A stretch of 64,000 nucleotides of DNA from Monosporascus cannonballus (Eukaryota > Ascomycota > Sordariomycetes > Xylariales): assembly GCA_004154925.1 (NCBI GenBank), contig QJNS01000128.1:124001-188000 (forward strand), read 5' to 3'. This document shows, in pieces, positions 48,101 through 60,570 of the stretch (positions are counted from its first letter, which is position 1; the number at the start of each line of letters is the position of its first letter). Under the pieces are notes generated by a model that saw only the letters and a list, made by a program, of their open reading frames with translations, was not told the origin of the DNA and ran no database searches. Made by a program: the position numbers and the translations under genes.

Positions 48101-49299
48101 AAAAGTAATACGTAAAGAAAATTATTTCATATAACGTAAATTTAATAAAATTTGTTAATATTAAAAATAATAGCTATTTTGGATTTATTACAAATAACTT
48201 ATTATGTTTTAAGGAATATTATTCGTTTAGAATTAAGAACAAAATATAACAATATTTATATGCGTATATTACGTAAGTAACCAAATATTTACAAATTTTA
48301 AATAAAAAATACAAATCTTATAACTTAATGATAATAAAACATTTAGCATAATAATTATCGAAAGCTTTTACGTTATAAAAAGTACTAAGTTAATAATTTC
48401 CAACTTATATAACCAATATTAAAATAAAATCGTAAAACGTAATATTTAATTCCTTTAAAACAAAATACGCACGATTCTCATATAGATAAAAATACTAATA
48501 TATTTTTAGGACCTTATAATAAAAGCCGTAACTTATACGGTTAACCAAATAAAACAATTAATTATAAAAAATATAATATTTATCGAATATTTTAAAAATA
48601 TATTCGACTCTAAATGAAAATAGTTCTATAAGCCAGATAATAGCTACCTTCGTATACTTAATAATAAATATATAATTTTAATTAATACAAATTAGAAAAT
48701 TAAATTAAAAAACATTAATAATCCGAAAAATAAAAAATTATTATTAAGGTATTAAGGGATATATATTTTTAAAATTTGGCTTTTAAAAACAATAAATTAT
48801 TAATAATATTACATATTATTATTTATATAAACTTAAAAAAGCCAGAATAACCCCTTAACCCGAAAAATATTATTTCATTGTTTCCGTAATCCGTATAAAA
48901 ACGTTTAAAATATTATTAAAAGCAAGGTATTGGAATAAAAAATAAAAACGATAACATTATTTCAAAAAATGATATAAATTAAAAAACAAACTAAATAAAA
49001 CCCAAAAAAGGACATTTAAAAAATAATCTTGAATTTATACACTTTAAAAGCTTTAAACGAAACCCCGAAATTCCTGCATAAATTAAAGCTAACCTCAACT
49101 TAAGAAGGTAACGAAAAAAGTAATTACAATGTATATACTTTTTATTTTAACTTTGATAACAACCCCAATAACGAAACTTACAGGCTATTTGCAATAAACG
49201 ACGGTCCAAACCTAAAGGAAGCTATAGGAAACCCAAAAAGAAAAATATAACTTAAAACGATTTTTACGGAAATCGAAAAAAACCTTTCGCGCAAAACCT

Positions 49300-50550
49300 T
49301 TATATTTATACCCTCTGGCGAAAAAGATTATGGACATTTTATAAATATTAAATAAATGCTAAAAGAAATATACGTCCACAGGAAAACTAAAAGAATATAA
49401 GGCCTATATTTACGCGAAAAAGTTCATTTAACGAAAAAAGAAATAAATTATAACAAAATTGCAATTAATATTATAAAGATTATATATTAAAACATTATAA
49501 TAACATTAACTGCCGTCCTAAGCTGGCATATATTCCAAATTAACTTTATTACTATTTACCTAAATAATAACCAAAAGAAAAACGTTTATATGAATTTTTT
49601 TTTATATTAATGGAATGGTTTAACACCTATTTAAAAAATAAAAATATCTATTAGTTTTTCTTTAAAAACGTTATTAAATTAATAAACCTCTTATATAACT
49701 TAAAGGAAACCGAAATTACTTAATAAAAGAAATAAGAAAATGCAAATAAAATAAAAGTTTTATTTATTAATTTCGGATAACGTAATATATTATAACACGA
49801 AAATAAAAACTGTTATCGTTTCGTACGTTAATAACTTTTTACTTTTCGGCCTTAACAAATAACACCTTTAAGATATTATCAAATAAATCGCTAAAAACTT
49901 ACCCATTAAGGATTTAAATAACGCAAACTAATACCTAGGTATACGGATTATACGTTTTTAGCTAACTAAAAACGTCGAATTAAATTAATAACGATATATC
50001 GAAAATTTATTACAGTTAATAAATCTAAACGTTATACGGAAAATACTTATATTATTTATTAAAAAGTATTTAAAATATATTATACGGTACAACGAAATAA
50101 TTAATAAAAAACGTTTAACTACCTTGATTTAATAAGAAAATTCAATTTTTTTCAATTATATAAATAAATTGGATATAACGTTTATAACCTTAATTTCGAC
50201 TAAATTCAAAGGTAATCCGTCGCCCAGATACCGAAAATATATTAAGCAATTATTATAATACCTAAACGGTTTGACAAATTTATTTTTTCGGTATAAAAAT
50301 TTAAATGAAAATTACCCGTACCGGAAAGATAACGACTTAAAGGTATTCGAAATAATAAATACAAATTTTACGGATTCCGAATTAATAAAATTTATTACGG
50401 AGTACGTATTTTTTATAATTAAAATACCCGTTACGTAATTTTCGAAATTATAAGGTATTATTATTAAATTTATTACGAAAATAAAATACGTAAAAATAAA
50501 AATAATAATAACGGAAATAAGTAAATTTAAGAATTTCCTTACAAAACTAA
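49300..50550 (+). pseudogene. Copia reverse transcriptase / RNase H remnant
   Basis: The active-site motif is at 49824-49835: SYVNNFLLFG in place of the Copia consensus YVDDLLLFG, both Asp codons changed GA[T/C]->AA[T/C]. Loss of both catalytic Asp alone would kill the enzyme. Surrounding sequence has frequent stops. Confidence 0.87.
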
Positions 50551-50912
50551 GAATTATGCCTAAACACTTTATTTTTATTCAGAAAGATAATATAAACATG
50601 TTAAAATAAATAACGGAAATACAAATAACTCGAAAAAAATATTATATTCCGTTCGAATATTATTACGTACGTTAAGAATATTTAAAACAGAAACATTTAT
50701 TTCTAGGACGTAAAAAATAAAGTTAACCTAATAAATAAGTTTGCGAAACTATTAGACAAAGCTAATTTCGAACGATTTATGGCCAACTTAAGGCTTAAAA
50801 AGATATAGATATAAAATAAGCCAAAAACCACTTAAAATTAACGAAAATCAAAATTTAATTCCTATACAGATTAAAAACTTTGATAAATAAGGCCATTTAA
50901 CGCAAAAGGGCG

Positions 50913-51119
50913 TATCGGCAGTTAGGTGCTTTAGATGCCCACGGCTGGCGCTTTAAAGCAGTTCTTTGCTGCCTGGGACAGCATTTGTCTAGGGACCACC
51001 GTTTGTACAAAGAGGACGTATATGTAAGGGCGGTACGCCCCAGATTTCTTTAGTTTTTCCTAGCATAGATCATTAAGCTATTACCAGTTTCCTGCATTTG
51101 ATCACTATAACTGCTGACA
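50913..51119 (+). repeat. 3' LTR of the Copia element
   Basis: 207 bp, same length as the 5' LTR. It keeps its normal-composition 3' end (TTTCCTGCATTTGATCACTA), which is AT-converted in the 5' copy. The right boundary CTGCTGACA is followed by the GTATA duplication. Confidence 0.92.
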
Positions 51120-51124
51120 GTATA

Positions 51125-54100
51125 TAAACTTTTTATATATTGAACTGAATCTTAAAAAATATAGTTTAAACTTAAATATATGTTAAATAGATTTTTTATA
51201 TAGCGTATATACAAATTTTAACTTTAAATTTAATTATATATTCAGTCGATTATTACGAAAATACATAATCAAGTTACGAAAATATCGTTAATTAAATAGA
51301 TTTATAATTTCTTAACTTTATAAAAATAAATACGAAATTTGGAACAATATTAATATATGTTTTTTAACTTTCTTTCGATATTTATTATTTTTTAACTGAA
51401 ATTCCTTCCGTATTTTAATTTCTTTTATGTTTATTTATAATAATAAGTTTCATCATATAATAAAAAATAAATTTTCTGCAATTTAATAATTAGTAATAAA
51501 AGAAAAAGATGTAATTATAAAGTTAAACGAAAAGGAATATAATTAAAACCCTTAACATTCGTTTTATTAAAAGTTACATTAACATTAAAACATTGTTTAA
51601 AATATTAAAAGAATATAAAAAAAAGAAAACAGTTAATTTATTAAACATTTTAAAACCTTTTAGAAACTGATTTACTTTATAATATTCATATAACAAGAAA
51701 ATAAATATTATATATATTATTCTTATATCGATAAAACATTCGATCTAGTTTATAAATAAAAACAATATTATAGTTTAAAACGAATAATATGTCGTTTGAA
51801 ACATTTTATGATACCGAAACCTTTTTAAAAAAAACTAATTACATGTACTGAATATTATTTTTATCGAATATAAAATACTTTTTAAATAACGTTATTTGAA
51901 GATCTAATATTTATACATAATTATTTTCTTTTATTGTATATTTCGAGCTTGAATTTTGTAATTAATTTCTTAAGTATGTTGGTTAACAAAACTTCATAAT
52001 TTCTAGTCGATTTTAAAGGCTTTAATTTATATATGATTGTAACTTCAAAATAATTTCGATTTTTTAACAAGTTAATTACGCTAAATATAAAGTAATATAT
52101 TAAATGAATATTGTTTTTAAACTTTTATATATAATGCAAATTACAATATAGATATTCAAATAATTTTCGATAAGAGTTTAAATTTATATTCGATATTGGC
52201 CAAATATTTTTCGCAAAGCCTGGTACCAACTTAATTATCTTTAAAAATAGTAATGTTAAAATAAATAAATAAAACGAAAAAGAAAATTGGAATATAAAAC
52301 CATTTTTAAAATGTAATATATTTTTGTTAAATACTTGAAACATAAATATTATATTAATTTTGAACACGGCTTAAACTGAAATGTTTTAATTACATACAAG
52401 AATAAATAGAGTAAGTTAATTTTAGAATTTAAAGTCTAATTATTATAGAACGTATTCGAAATACCCAAGTTCTTTTATAATTTTAAAACAATAAAAGCTT
52501 TATCATAATAAAAAGACTAAGCAATAATTCGATTTATAACCGTATATATTAAAGTTCAATATAAATTAATTATAATGTGTATTTAGTTAAGGTAAATAAT
52601 AAAATATCTCTTGCAAATTTCTTCAAGAGTTTAGTTTTCTTTTAAAAAAAGAATTTTTGTAAATAAGTACTTAAAGAAACAGAGGTGTTTACGATTACTG
52701 AAAACTAAATAAAATAATTAATAAATTTGATTATTCACGATTTAAATAAATTTACGAAATATTTTCGGTCGTATATATATCTCATACTTTAAAATATATA
52801 AATCTGTAAGCTATAAAAACCCGAAACTAAAATATGTATTCATCGACAATAATAGTAATCAATAAGATTGTTGAAAATAAAAAGACTTTTATTTCGTACG
52901 ACTTTTCGAGCTAAAAACCGACATATTTTACAATATATTATGAGTTAAAAACTATAACGTAAAATATAATAAATGATACTTTCGAAAGTTTTTACTAAAA
53001 AACGTAATTAATTTCGTTAAAAACACGATCGTATATATAAAATTAAAAGTTTGTAAATGCTATCGTTAAAAGAAAAATGATTTATTGTTTAAAAATATTT
53101 TATAGGTTAATCAATAAATTGCTTTTAGAAAGGTTTTGAAATTCTTTGAAATTCTTTTTATAAACATAATATTTTATATATATTATTTTAAACTTTTTTA
53201 AAATCTTTTTCGATTTATTCTTATTATTATATTTTGCATCTTTTATGAAATATTTTTTATTGTAACAGTATTATGTTATATTATTTTAATAATATAACGT
53301 ATTTATCCTTTATTTTAATTCCATTTTTATTTTTATATTCGATTAGAAGTATAACTTTTATCCATATTATCTTTATCTATTAATTACTAAATATCTTATT
53401 TAATAATAATATACGTATTTTTAAATTTCGAAATATTTCTTTTAATTATAAAAATTGGTTTGAGATTTTTAAAAAAATAAACTTAATAAATAATATATTT
53501 TATTTATCCACTTTAAAAAATTCCCTTTTAAAAATTTGTAAAAATGGGATTATAAATAAATTATTTATAGTTAATGTTATTTAGCGAAGTCGTAATTATG
53601 GTTTAAATTGAATTGTAAATTCAAAGAATTTCGAATTTATTTGACTTATTAAATATTTCTTAAAACTTTAAGACAAAGATTTTACAGGTTATTTACCTAA
53701 ACCTTAATTTCAATTTGGCTATATATTAAATTCTTTTTCGATATTGAATTCTCTGTATACTTTTCGCAACAGATATTATATCATATACCAAATTTAATTT
53801 TATACGTAAATTTTAAAAATAAGATATAAGAAATATTCCCTTGAAAAGGGTTCTCATATATTTACTAAAACCGAATTGAAAAATATTAAAACTTATACCT
53901 CTTTATATTACTACTAAATTTGCGTTCTTAATATCTTAGATTCTATAATTAAATATTATATAATAATATTCATTTCGAATTTTCTTTATATATAATTTAT
54001 TTAATTATAGAATATCGATATTAACTTTATGTTAATAAAAGAGTAATTTGAATAACGAATGTTCTAGAAATATTAATATTGCATAATATTTAGGTTTATA

Positions 54101-54149
54101 ATTTTTAAAAAGAACTACTTTAAAAGCAAAATAAATTAAAATATTTCAC
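51125..54149. other. AT-rich RIP-degraded DNA
   Basis: Interior of family B copy 2 to the right of the Copia element. No recognisable domain, RNA or repeat edge. The open frame 52125-52367 (minus) is composition-driven. Confidence 0.55.
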
Positions 54150-54785
54150 TTTATATCCATGATTAATATAAAACGAAGTAATAAACGAATAAATACAGAT
54201 TTTACGCCAATTTTATTTTAGAGGCTCTGGATTTGAATTTAATAGCGAAAGTATTATTAATGAAAATATAACCGTCGAAAGTACTAATAACGAAAACGAA
54301 AATTACAAAAGGTTAATATTATATAATAAAGTAGAAAATCGGAACTCTCCGTAAATATAAAGACCGGCGAAACGGCTTTTATGAAGACTCAAATAATATT
54401 AACAAATATTAATTAGTACAATTTTTTATTTCAAAAAACCATAAATTATACGTTGTTTTCGTAATTTGAAAAACGAATTAATAAATAATTACAAAAAGTT
54501 TATAAATAAAACTGTTCTTATAAAAAGATATATTAATATGTTACTAATAAATATAAAAAACACGTATTATCGGAAATATTACTAAATATCGTCTTTAAAA
54601 TTTAGCAATCTTAAATATATTAGAAAACGTAATTTATTAAAGGTTAGGTTTTTTTTAACTTAGCTTATTTAACTTTTAAAATTTAGATAAGTATTATAAT
54701 AAAGATTTAGATTTTTACAAAAAATAAATAAATATTGAGGTTAATAATGTATTAATAAAAATCATTATTTTGATTAATACCTACA

Positions 54786-55077
54786 GATTAACTTGTCCTT
54801 ACTTATAATTAGGTTATTAAAATGTATTTCGATTTTATCTTTAATATTTATTACTATATCTAGTAATTTTCCGATTATATTTTCGGTTATCGAAGTTTTA
54901 CTAGTAATGGCCCAAAGAAGAAAAAAACTAATAAATGTCGAATGCGTCGAAGCTTCAACGCGAAAAGCCAAAATAGCAAAATCTTTTCATTACGGAATAT
55001 CCAAAAAAAATAACGGCGGCCTTTTCGTCTTGGAAGAGCGACTTAAACGGATTTATCGGCTATTAACAGACTAAAAA
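54786..55077 (+). pseudogene. Less-decayed coding-like end of family B copy 2
   Basis: A 93-codon open frame (54793-55074) ends RRKKLINVECVEASTRKAKI and then KSFHYGISKKNNGGLFVLEE. The last third (about 54,910-55,060) has more GC than its surroundings. A broken equivalent (TTACAGAACGC..AATAACGGCGGTTTT) precedes the 3' LTR of copy 1 near 36,880-36,920, so this is probably the C-terminal end of the family B protein. No known domain recognised. Confidence 0.4.
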
Positions 55078-55129
55078 GTAACGAAAAACGGTAAGAAAAA
55101 CGAAAGTATCCTGTTTTTCTTTTCGATAA

Positions 55130-55330
55130 AAGACATATATTACGTTTTACTTCTATTAAAAAACAAGTCTGTTTTGCTTTTTATTTTATTAAAATATAAC
55201 TGTTTATAATCTTTTATAATGTTTGTAAATATAAAATCAAAACTGAATAGAAATAAACCGATTAAATTTCTAGAAACATTTTTTAAAAGAATTATTATTA
55301 GATTAAAATAGGCTTTGGTAAATATTTTAG
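55130..55330 (+). repeat. 3' LTR portion of family B copy 2
   Basis: Aligns with the closing block of the other family B LTRs: ATAAAATCAAAACTGAATAG, TTCTAGAAACATTTTTTAAA and AGAATTATTATTAGATTAAA. The 5' edge cannot be set. Confidence 0.55.
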
Positions 55331-56711
55331 TTTATTAATAATATAATGCCAGTAATAATTGGACATTAAAAAGGTTTTTTGAATAAGATTTCTTTTTGTA
55401 AAAAGTATTATAAAGGTTTAAAAGTTTAAATTTAAAAAGATGACGAAAAAAAAAGAACGAACTTGTAATTAATGAAAAGTTATATATTTTAATAATAAAG
55501 GTTCCAATTTTGAAAACGAAGAATTTGAACCTTGTATAATAACTAAAATCTTTCATCTTATTATTATTTGGTGCGAATTTATTACACGAAAATATTATAT
55601 TACTTTTCAATTATTACACTGTATTAAATATGACTAGGTACAAATTAATATTTTTAAAGCTTTATAAAAGGTTTATAGTTAGAAAAGGATTTTTAATTTA
55701 AGTTATATTTTATTTTAAACTTTATTAAAAATGTTTTCGCTCTAAGTTATTAAAAGATAACAGTTATTATATAATTGTTTGCGAGAAAAGCTTTTTCATA
55801 ATTCGAATCTATTTTTAAATATTAGTTATAAAATATTTTAATATCTTTTTAACTATAATTAGTTATATTTTTAATAGATACTCAAAGTTTAAAGAAAAAT
55901 TCAAATATTATTTGAAAATTTAAATACAACAAGGTATTATTAGCTAATTTTAATTTCTTTTTGTTACTGTAATTGGTAATCGAATATAGACACGAATATA
56001 ATTGCTTAGTAATAACTTTGAACTGGTTAGAAAATACATTATTTTATTTTTATTTAAATATCTTGAAATGAAAATTGGATCTTTAACGATGTATATCGAT
56101 AAAGTTCTTATTATCTATAAAGGTATTTCGAATCAGTATTTCGAAAAGCAAAAGAATTAATAAATAAAATAACTATAAAACTGTAACAGCTGTTTTAAAA
56201 TAGATAATCGTAAACATAAAAAAATAAATTTATTATAAAATATTTTAACTGTAACAAAAGGAGATATTTTAAAAAAATATGTTGTTTTCTCGTTAAAAAG
56301 ATTAAGAAAGGGAATTCTTTAACCCTAGAAAATAACCTAAAACGGTTAACTACAAAATAGATAATAAAATAAAAAAGATGAAATATTAATTTGAATTTGG
56401 TTAATTAACATGTATTATTATAATAATATCGAAATCTAAAAATATATTTTGCAGCACGAAAATTATGTTATGTATTAATATTTTAAAATAAATATTTATA
56501 AATGTTATTTAAAAGCAGCTGTTTTTAAAATATGTATAAAATTAAAATACCTTTCTTATTTTATTATATAAAAATACTAGATATATAACAAATGCAACTA
56601 GTTTAGATTGAGTATTAATAAATATAAATAAATATTTTTCAGAAAAGTATTAATAAAAACAAAATTAGATAAATAATAAATTGGTCTTGTAATTCCTAGG
56701 CTTTACTAAAA
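55331..56711. other. AT-rich RIP-degraded DNA
   Basis: No gene, RNA or repeat recognised. The open frame 55335-55610 (minus) is AT-driven. Confidence 0.5.
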
Positions 56712-56908
56712 CTATCGCTCTTTTAACAGCTCCCATTCACGTCGATTCTTATCTAAGTTGTCGAAGGTCTTTGCTATCAGGAGCAGTCAAGCAAACCAGC
56801 GCTCGTAGTCGTCTAGCTTAATTCGTTTCAAAGTCTAAATTTCGGAACTTTTGAATAGACAATTATCTTTCCGTTCGAATTTCCCCAGCAGTTGTCCTAC
56901 GAATTTTA
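56712..56908 (-). pseudogene. Sparsely mutated coding relic of unknown protein
   Basis: On the minus strand a protein-like frame reads FVGQLLGKFERKDNCLFKSS, one TAG, TLKRIKLDDYERWFA, one TGA, then LLLIAKTFDNLDKNRREWEL and a final stop (56714-56712). Both internal stops are one C->T or G->A step from Gln (CAG) and Trp (TGG). Composition is clearly less AT-rich than on either side. The protein family is not recognised; the charged, helical pattern would suit a retroelement gag or a transposase piece. No start codon or other exon was found. Confidence 0.5.
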
Positions 56909-57149
56909 TATTTTTTACTATAAGCTTTTTCAAAATTTAATTATCGTCATTTTTGTAAATCAAATCGTATTCGAATATTAATAACCGAAATTAACTTCGT
57001 TTGAAAAGGAATTAATTTAATAATGTTCATAACTTTGGCTTTTTTTATAATTTTATAATAATGGAATATTATAAATAAAATAATTTTGATAACTTTTTAA
57101 CTATTATAAATAATTTGTATTGTATATTGCGAATTTTGTGATATAATAT

Positions 57150-57273
57150 TGTTACGGCACAGAAGAACAAGAGTCTAGCCATTACACCACTAAATGTGGA
57201 ACGTTGTCAGATCGAGCCCTAACCGTCTTGTTCTGCCCTATTTACCTACAAGGCGCCACTTGGGTCTGTGACA
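57150..57273. mobile_element. 124-bp TG..CA element with AATAT target duplication
   Basis: Starts TGTTACGGCACAGAAG and ends TTGGGTCTGTGACA. Perfect AATAT repeats flank it (57145-57149 and 57274-57278). Near-normal composition in fully AT-converted surroundings marks it as a late arrival. The size suits a solo LTR of a very small (TRIM/SMART-like) LTR element. The minus strand contains TGGTGTAATGG, a match to the RNA polymerase III A-box consensus, but no B box in the right place. Confidence 0.8.
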
Positions 57274-57439
57274 AATATATTAGTTAATAATAATTAAAAA
57301 AACTATAAAATAGTTCAACCGTAAAATCAACAAAAATTTAAAAAACCTTTAATACATATATAAGATTTAGTTTTAAGATTCACTTTTACTGTTTAACCGT
57401 AGGGTTTATCTTTAAAGTTTATAATATAAAGCTTAGCTT

Positions 57440-57640
57440 TTCGTTTTTACTGAACTGTAACGGATATAATGTTTATTATAAATGAAACTTATTAGCAAAG
57501 ATTCTACTTTAAAATAAGGCTTTATAAACCTAAAGGTGCAATTTATTTCGTTGTAAAAACAATAAATTAACGATTGTATTCGAAAATATTAAATATAATA
57601 TTAATTTTATAAAATGTATTATATAGTATTTTTCTAGATA
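57440..57640 (+). repeat. Family C repeat, copy 4
   Basis: Shares GAACTGTAACGG, AAGGCTTTATAAACCTAAAG, GTGCAATTTATTTCGTTGTA and TATTCGAAAATATTAAATAT in order with the other three copies. Confidence 0.68.
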
Positions 57641-60318
57641 TTGGCCTCATTTTTAGAAATATTATTTCAATTTCAATATGTTTTACATTTTGTATAAATA
57701 TATTCTTCAAATTCTATATATATTTTAAATATTATATGTTTAAAAATTGTTTTAATACTTATTACTTCGTATATTTTTAAAATAGCATAATAACCATTAT
57801 TTAACTTATTTACAAATTTGGAATATAATAAATTTTACCTGAGTAAAATCGTAGAATATTTAAAAGTTTAATTATTAAATATTAGTATTTGTATTTCTTT
57901 AGATGATTCAAATGTTTTAAATTTTATTATTTATTGATGATATTTCAAATAAAATAAAGTAATGAAATTATATTGTAAATATATTTATGCTATTTTTCAA
58001 TCCATTATATTTAATATAAATTTTTAAGTATTAAAGTAGTTTTTTCAAAGCTTTTATTTTTAATGTTATAATCTAAACCATATAAAAGTTATAGTTGTAT
58101 TAAAAAAGTCCATTAGTTTCGAACATTACATATGTATCGAAAAATAATATTAATATATAGATAATTATTGGATTAATAATGATACCAAAAAGTCTAGAAA
58201 ATAAACGTACTGTTTTTAAAAAATAAATTACTTGAATAAAGGATATATTAAAACCTTTCGAAATCAAAAAGCTTATTATTATAAACCTTTATACAGAGTA
58301 ATATATTTTTATAATTAAATTCAGGTTTTGTTGCTATTAAAATAGAGTTTGAAGATATGATCGATTTCGAAATAAAAAACACTTTAATTTTTTAATAATA
58401 ATAATACAAAATTATGCAATGTTTCTATACCTTGAAAAAGGTTATATATAAACCTAAAAATATTAAAAATATCTTTCTTAAATAGCACGAAAATTTTAAA
58501 CTATTATATTATCCGAGAAATATTTTGATTTCATTTTAATGATGTAAGAATTAATAAGAACGTTAAATATATTGTTCAGAATAATAAGATAATATTTAGA
58601 GAAGGTTATAGGAAAACTGTTATTTACTTCAGAAAATATAAATTTAAAAATATTGAAAATGCTATAGAATAAATAAAATTAAATTTAAAAATTTGTATTT
58701 AACGTTTTCAATTTATAGCAAATTACTAAATACTTAGAATAGCTATTTTTCAATATATAATATATAAGATTAACTAAACCAGAAATTTCAAATAGCGACA
58801 ACTAATAAATAATAAACAACTAAATAATATGTTTATTGAAAATAAATATCTTTAAATAATTATAAATATTTTAAAACAATATTAATAAGGTATATTAATT
58901 TAAAATTGTTAGTTTCAAACACGTTTATTAGCGCATTCGAATAATGTATGAACAAAAATAAAAAAACCATTTTTAAAAATTCTATACCAATGGTATAAAT
59001 ATCAAATTATATTTATAAAATTATTTAATACTTTGATAGGTTTCTAAGGAATAATTATAATTATATTTAGTTATTTTTGAATAAATCTATATTTTTATAT
59101 TTTGAGAATATATTTATCTATTCCGAAACTGGAAAACGTATCAGAAATCAACCATTTCAGTATTCAGAACATTAAATTAAACAAATATATACATAAATTG
59201 ATTTAATATATGTAATTTATTTCCAAATTAGTCCTTTTAAGATTTATTTTAATGTCGAACAAATTTAAACTTAAGCTTTTAGAATAAAAATAAAGAAATA
59301 TGAACATATTTTTAATAAGACGGAGACTATAAACATTCTATATATTTTAAGAAATAATATTCGAGTTAGGAATTAAATTAAGCGACATAAAAATATAATT
59401 AAATTATTAACAAACTGGAGTATTAAAATATATACCGTAGAATATTTCGAATTTTTAAAAATAAAGTTTAAAGATTTTTAAAAATTAAAAATTGAAAGTA
59501 TTAAAATATTAATAATAAAATTACTTAAAGAGGAGAAAAGAAAACGTTTAAAAATAGACGTTTTAAATTACGTTTTAAGCATTGTTCCAAAATGGAAATT
59601 TAGAAAAAGGAAAATAATATTTAATAATTGTTATTATAAAATACTAGAATATATGAAGTGTATATATCAGATTCATAATAAGGAATCAATAGAAACTACT
59701 AATATTTATAAAGAAATAAAAATTCTCTTAACAAAATTAAATTTCGATTTCGATGTTTATTCTAGTTGTAAAGGTTTTAGCTAATTTATAAATAATATAA
59801 AACTTAAATCAGTTTCGTATTACGATTTAATGTCAAGAAATAATATATAAAAAGAAATAAAAATTTAAACGAATATTTTTAATTCTATAAAAGACTATGC
59901 TTTTGAAGTTTTCAAACAATATATTAAGATATTATAATTTGATAGAAACAGTACTTTATAATTATGTAAAATATTAAGAAACTTAACATTTAAATTTTTA
60001 ATATAATTCCAAAGTTGGTGTAACAAAAAGGTTTACAGTAAAAGTGGTAAACTAAAAACTAATTATTGTATTATAAAAAACTATATGTTTTCGAAATTAT
60101 TTAAATTATTAAATATTTATAAACAATGTATTATTTCTCGAAGTTATAAAAAGTTTTAACTGCTAATTACAATTTAAAATATTTATAATAAAGTAAAAAT
60201 AATCCGTTATAAATCGCATAATTTGTTATAACTTGTAAATAGTTTTAAAAAAGCAGTAAATATTATATTTGGCATTTTTGTTATGAATTTACTTTTATAT
60301 AAAACCTTCGTTATCGGA
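57641..60318. other. AT-rich RIP-degraded DNA
   Basis: No gene, RNA or repeat recognised. A plus-strand stretch around 59,290-59,780 has long Lys/Ile/Asn-rich open segments but no motif. Confidence 0.5.
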
Positions 60319-60570
60319 CGTTACGAGCTGATAAATTTTGGCTTTTAGAAAAATTCGCAATAAAAACAGCCAAGAAAACAAACTAATTCAAGTTACCTAA
60401 TAAAGTACCGATCTACTAGTTATAGGCTGGAAAGCTGGATTGCCTACTTATAAGTAATAAACTAATAAATCAGATTATAAATAAATTAATATAAATATAT
60501 ATAATCGTAATATTTATCCTTTAATTCATATTCACTTATAATATAGTTTTGTTATTTAAAATATGTTTAT
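60319..60570 (+). repeat. Decayed LTR fragment related to 24176-24568
   Basis: Begins GTTACGAGCTGATAAATTTT, like the start of the LTR at 24176 (TATTATGAGCTGATAGC), and ends near CTTATAATATAGTTTTGTTA, like its middle (CTTATAATATAATTTCGTTA). The final ~130 bp are missing or unrecognisable. Confidence 0.5.

Larger units (their letters stand above)
45030..51119 (+). mobile_element. Dead Ty1/Copia LTR retrotransposon with GTATA target duplication
   Basis: A 6,090-bp element on the plus strand with 207-bp LTRs (45030-45236 and 50913-51119) starting TGTCGACAG and ending CTGCTGACA (or altered forms). It is flanked by perfect GTATA repeats (45025-45029 and 51120-51124). The order is Copia-like: gag knuckle (46.9 kb), GAG-pre-integrase (47.9 kb), reverse transcriptase (49.8 kb). 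All frames are broken by stops, with Cys/His->Tyr and Asp->Asn at the key positions, so it cannot move. A purine tract AAAAGGGCG precedes the 3' LTR. Confidence 0.93.
39665..55330 (+). mobile_element. Family B LTR element, copy 2, with nested insertions
   Basis: The 5' LTR (about 39,665-39,955) and 3' LTR (about 55,130-55,330) match those of copy 1, and the adjoining internal segments are collinear with it. Removing the Copia element plus its duplication (6,095 bp) and the 386-bp insert leaves about 9.2 kb, close to copy 1. The middle is too decayed to align by eye, so the whole-element reading is an inference from both ends. Confidence 0.55.

Noticed and set aside
57150..57273. tRNA gene suggested by TGGTGTAATGGCTAGAC on the minus strand
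   Set aside because: No B box downstream and no cloverleaf; the TG..CA ends and AATAT duplications explain the segment as a small element.
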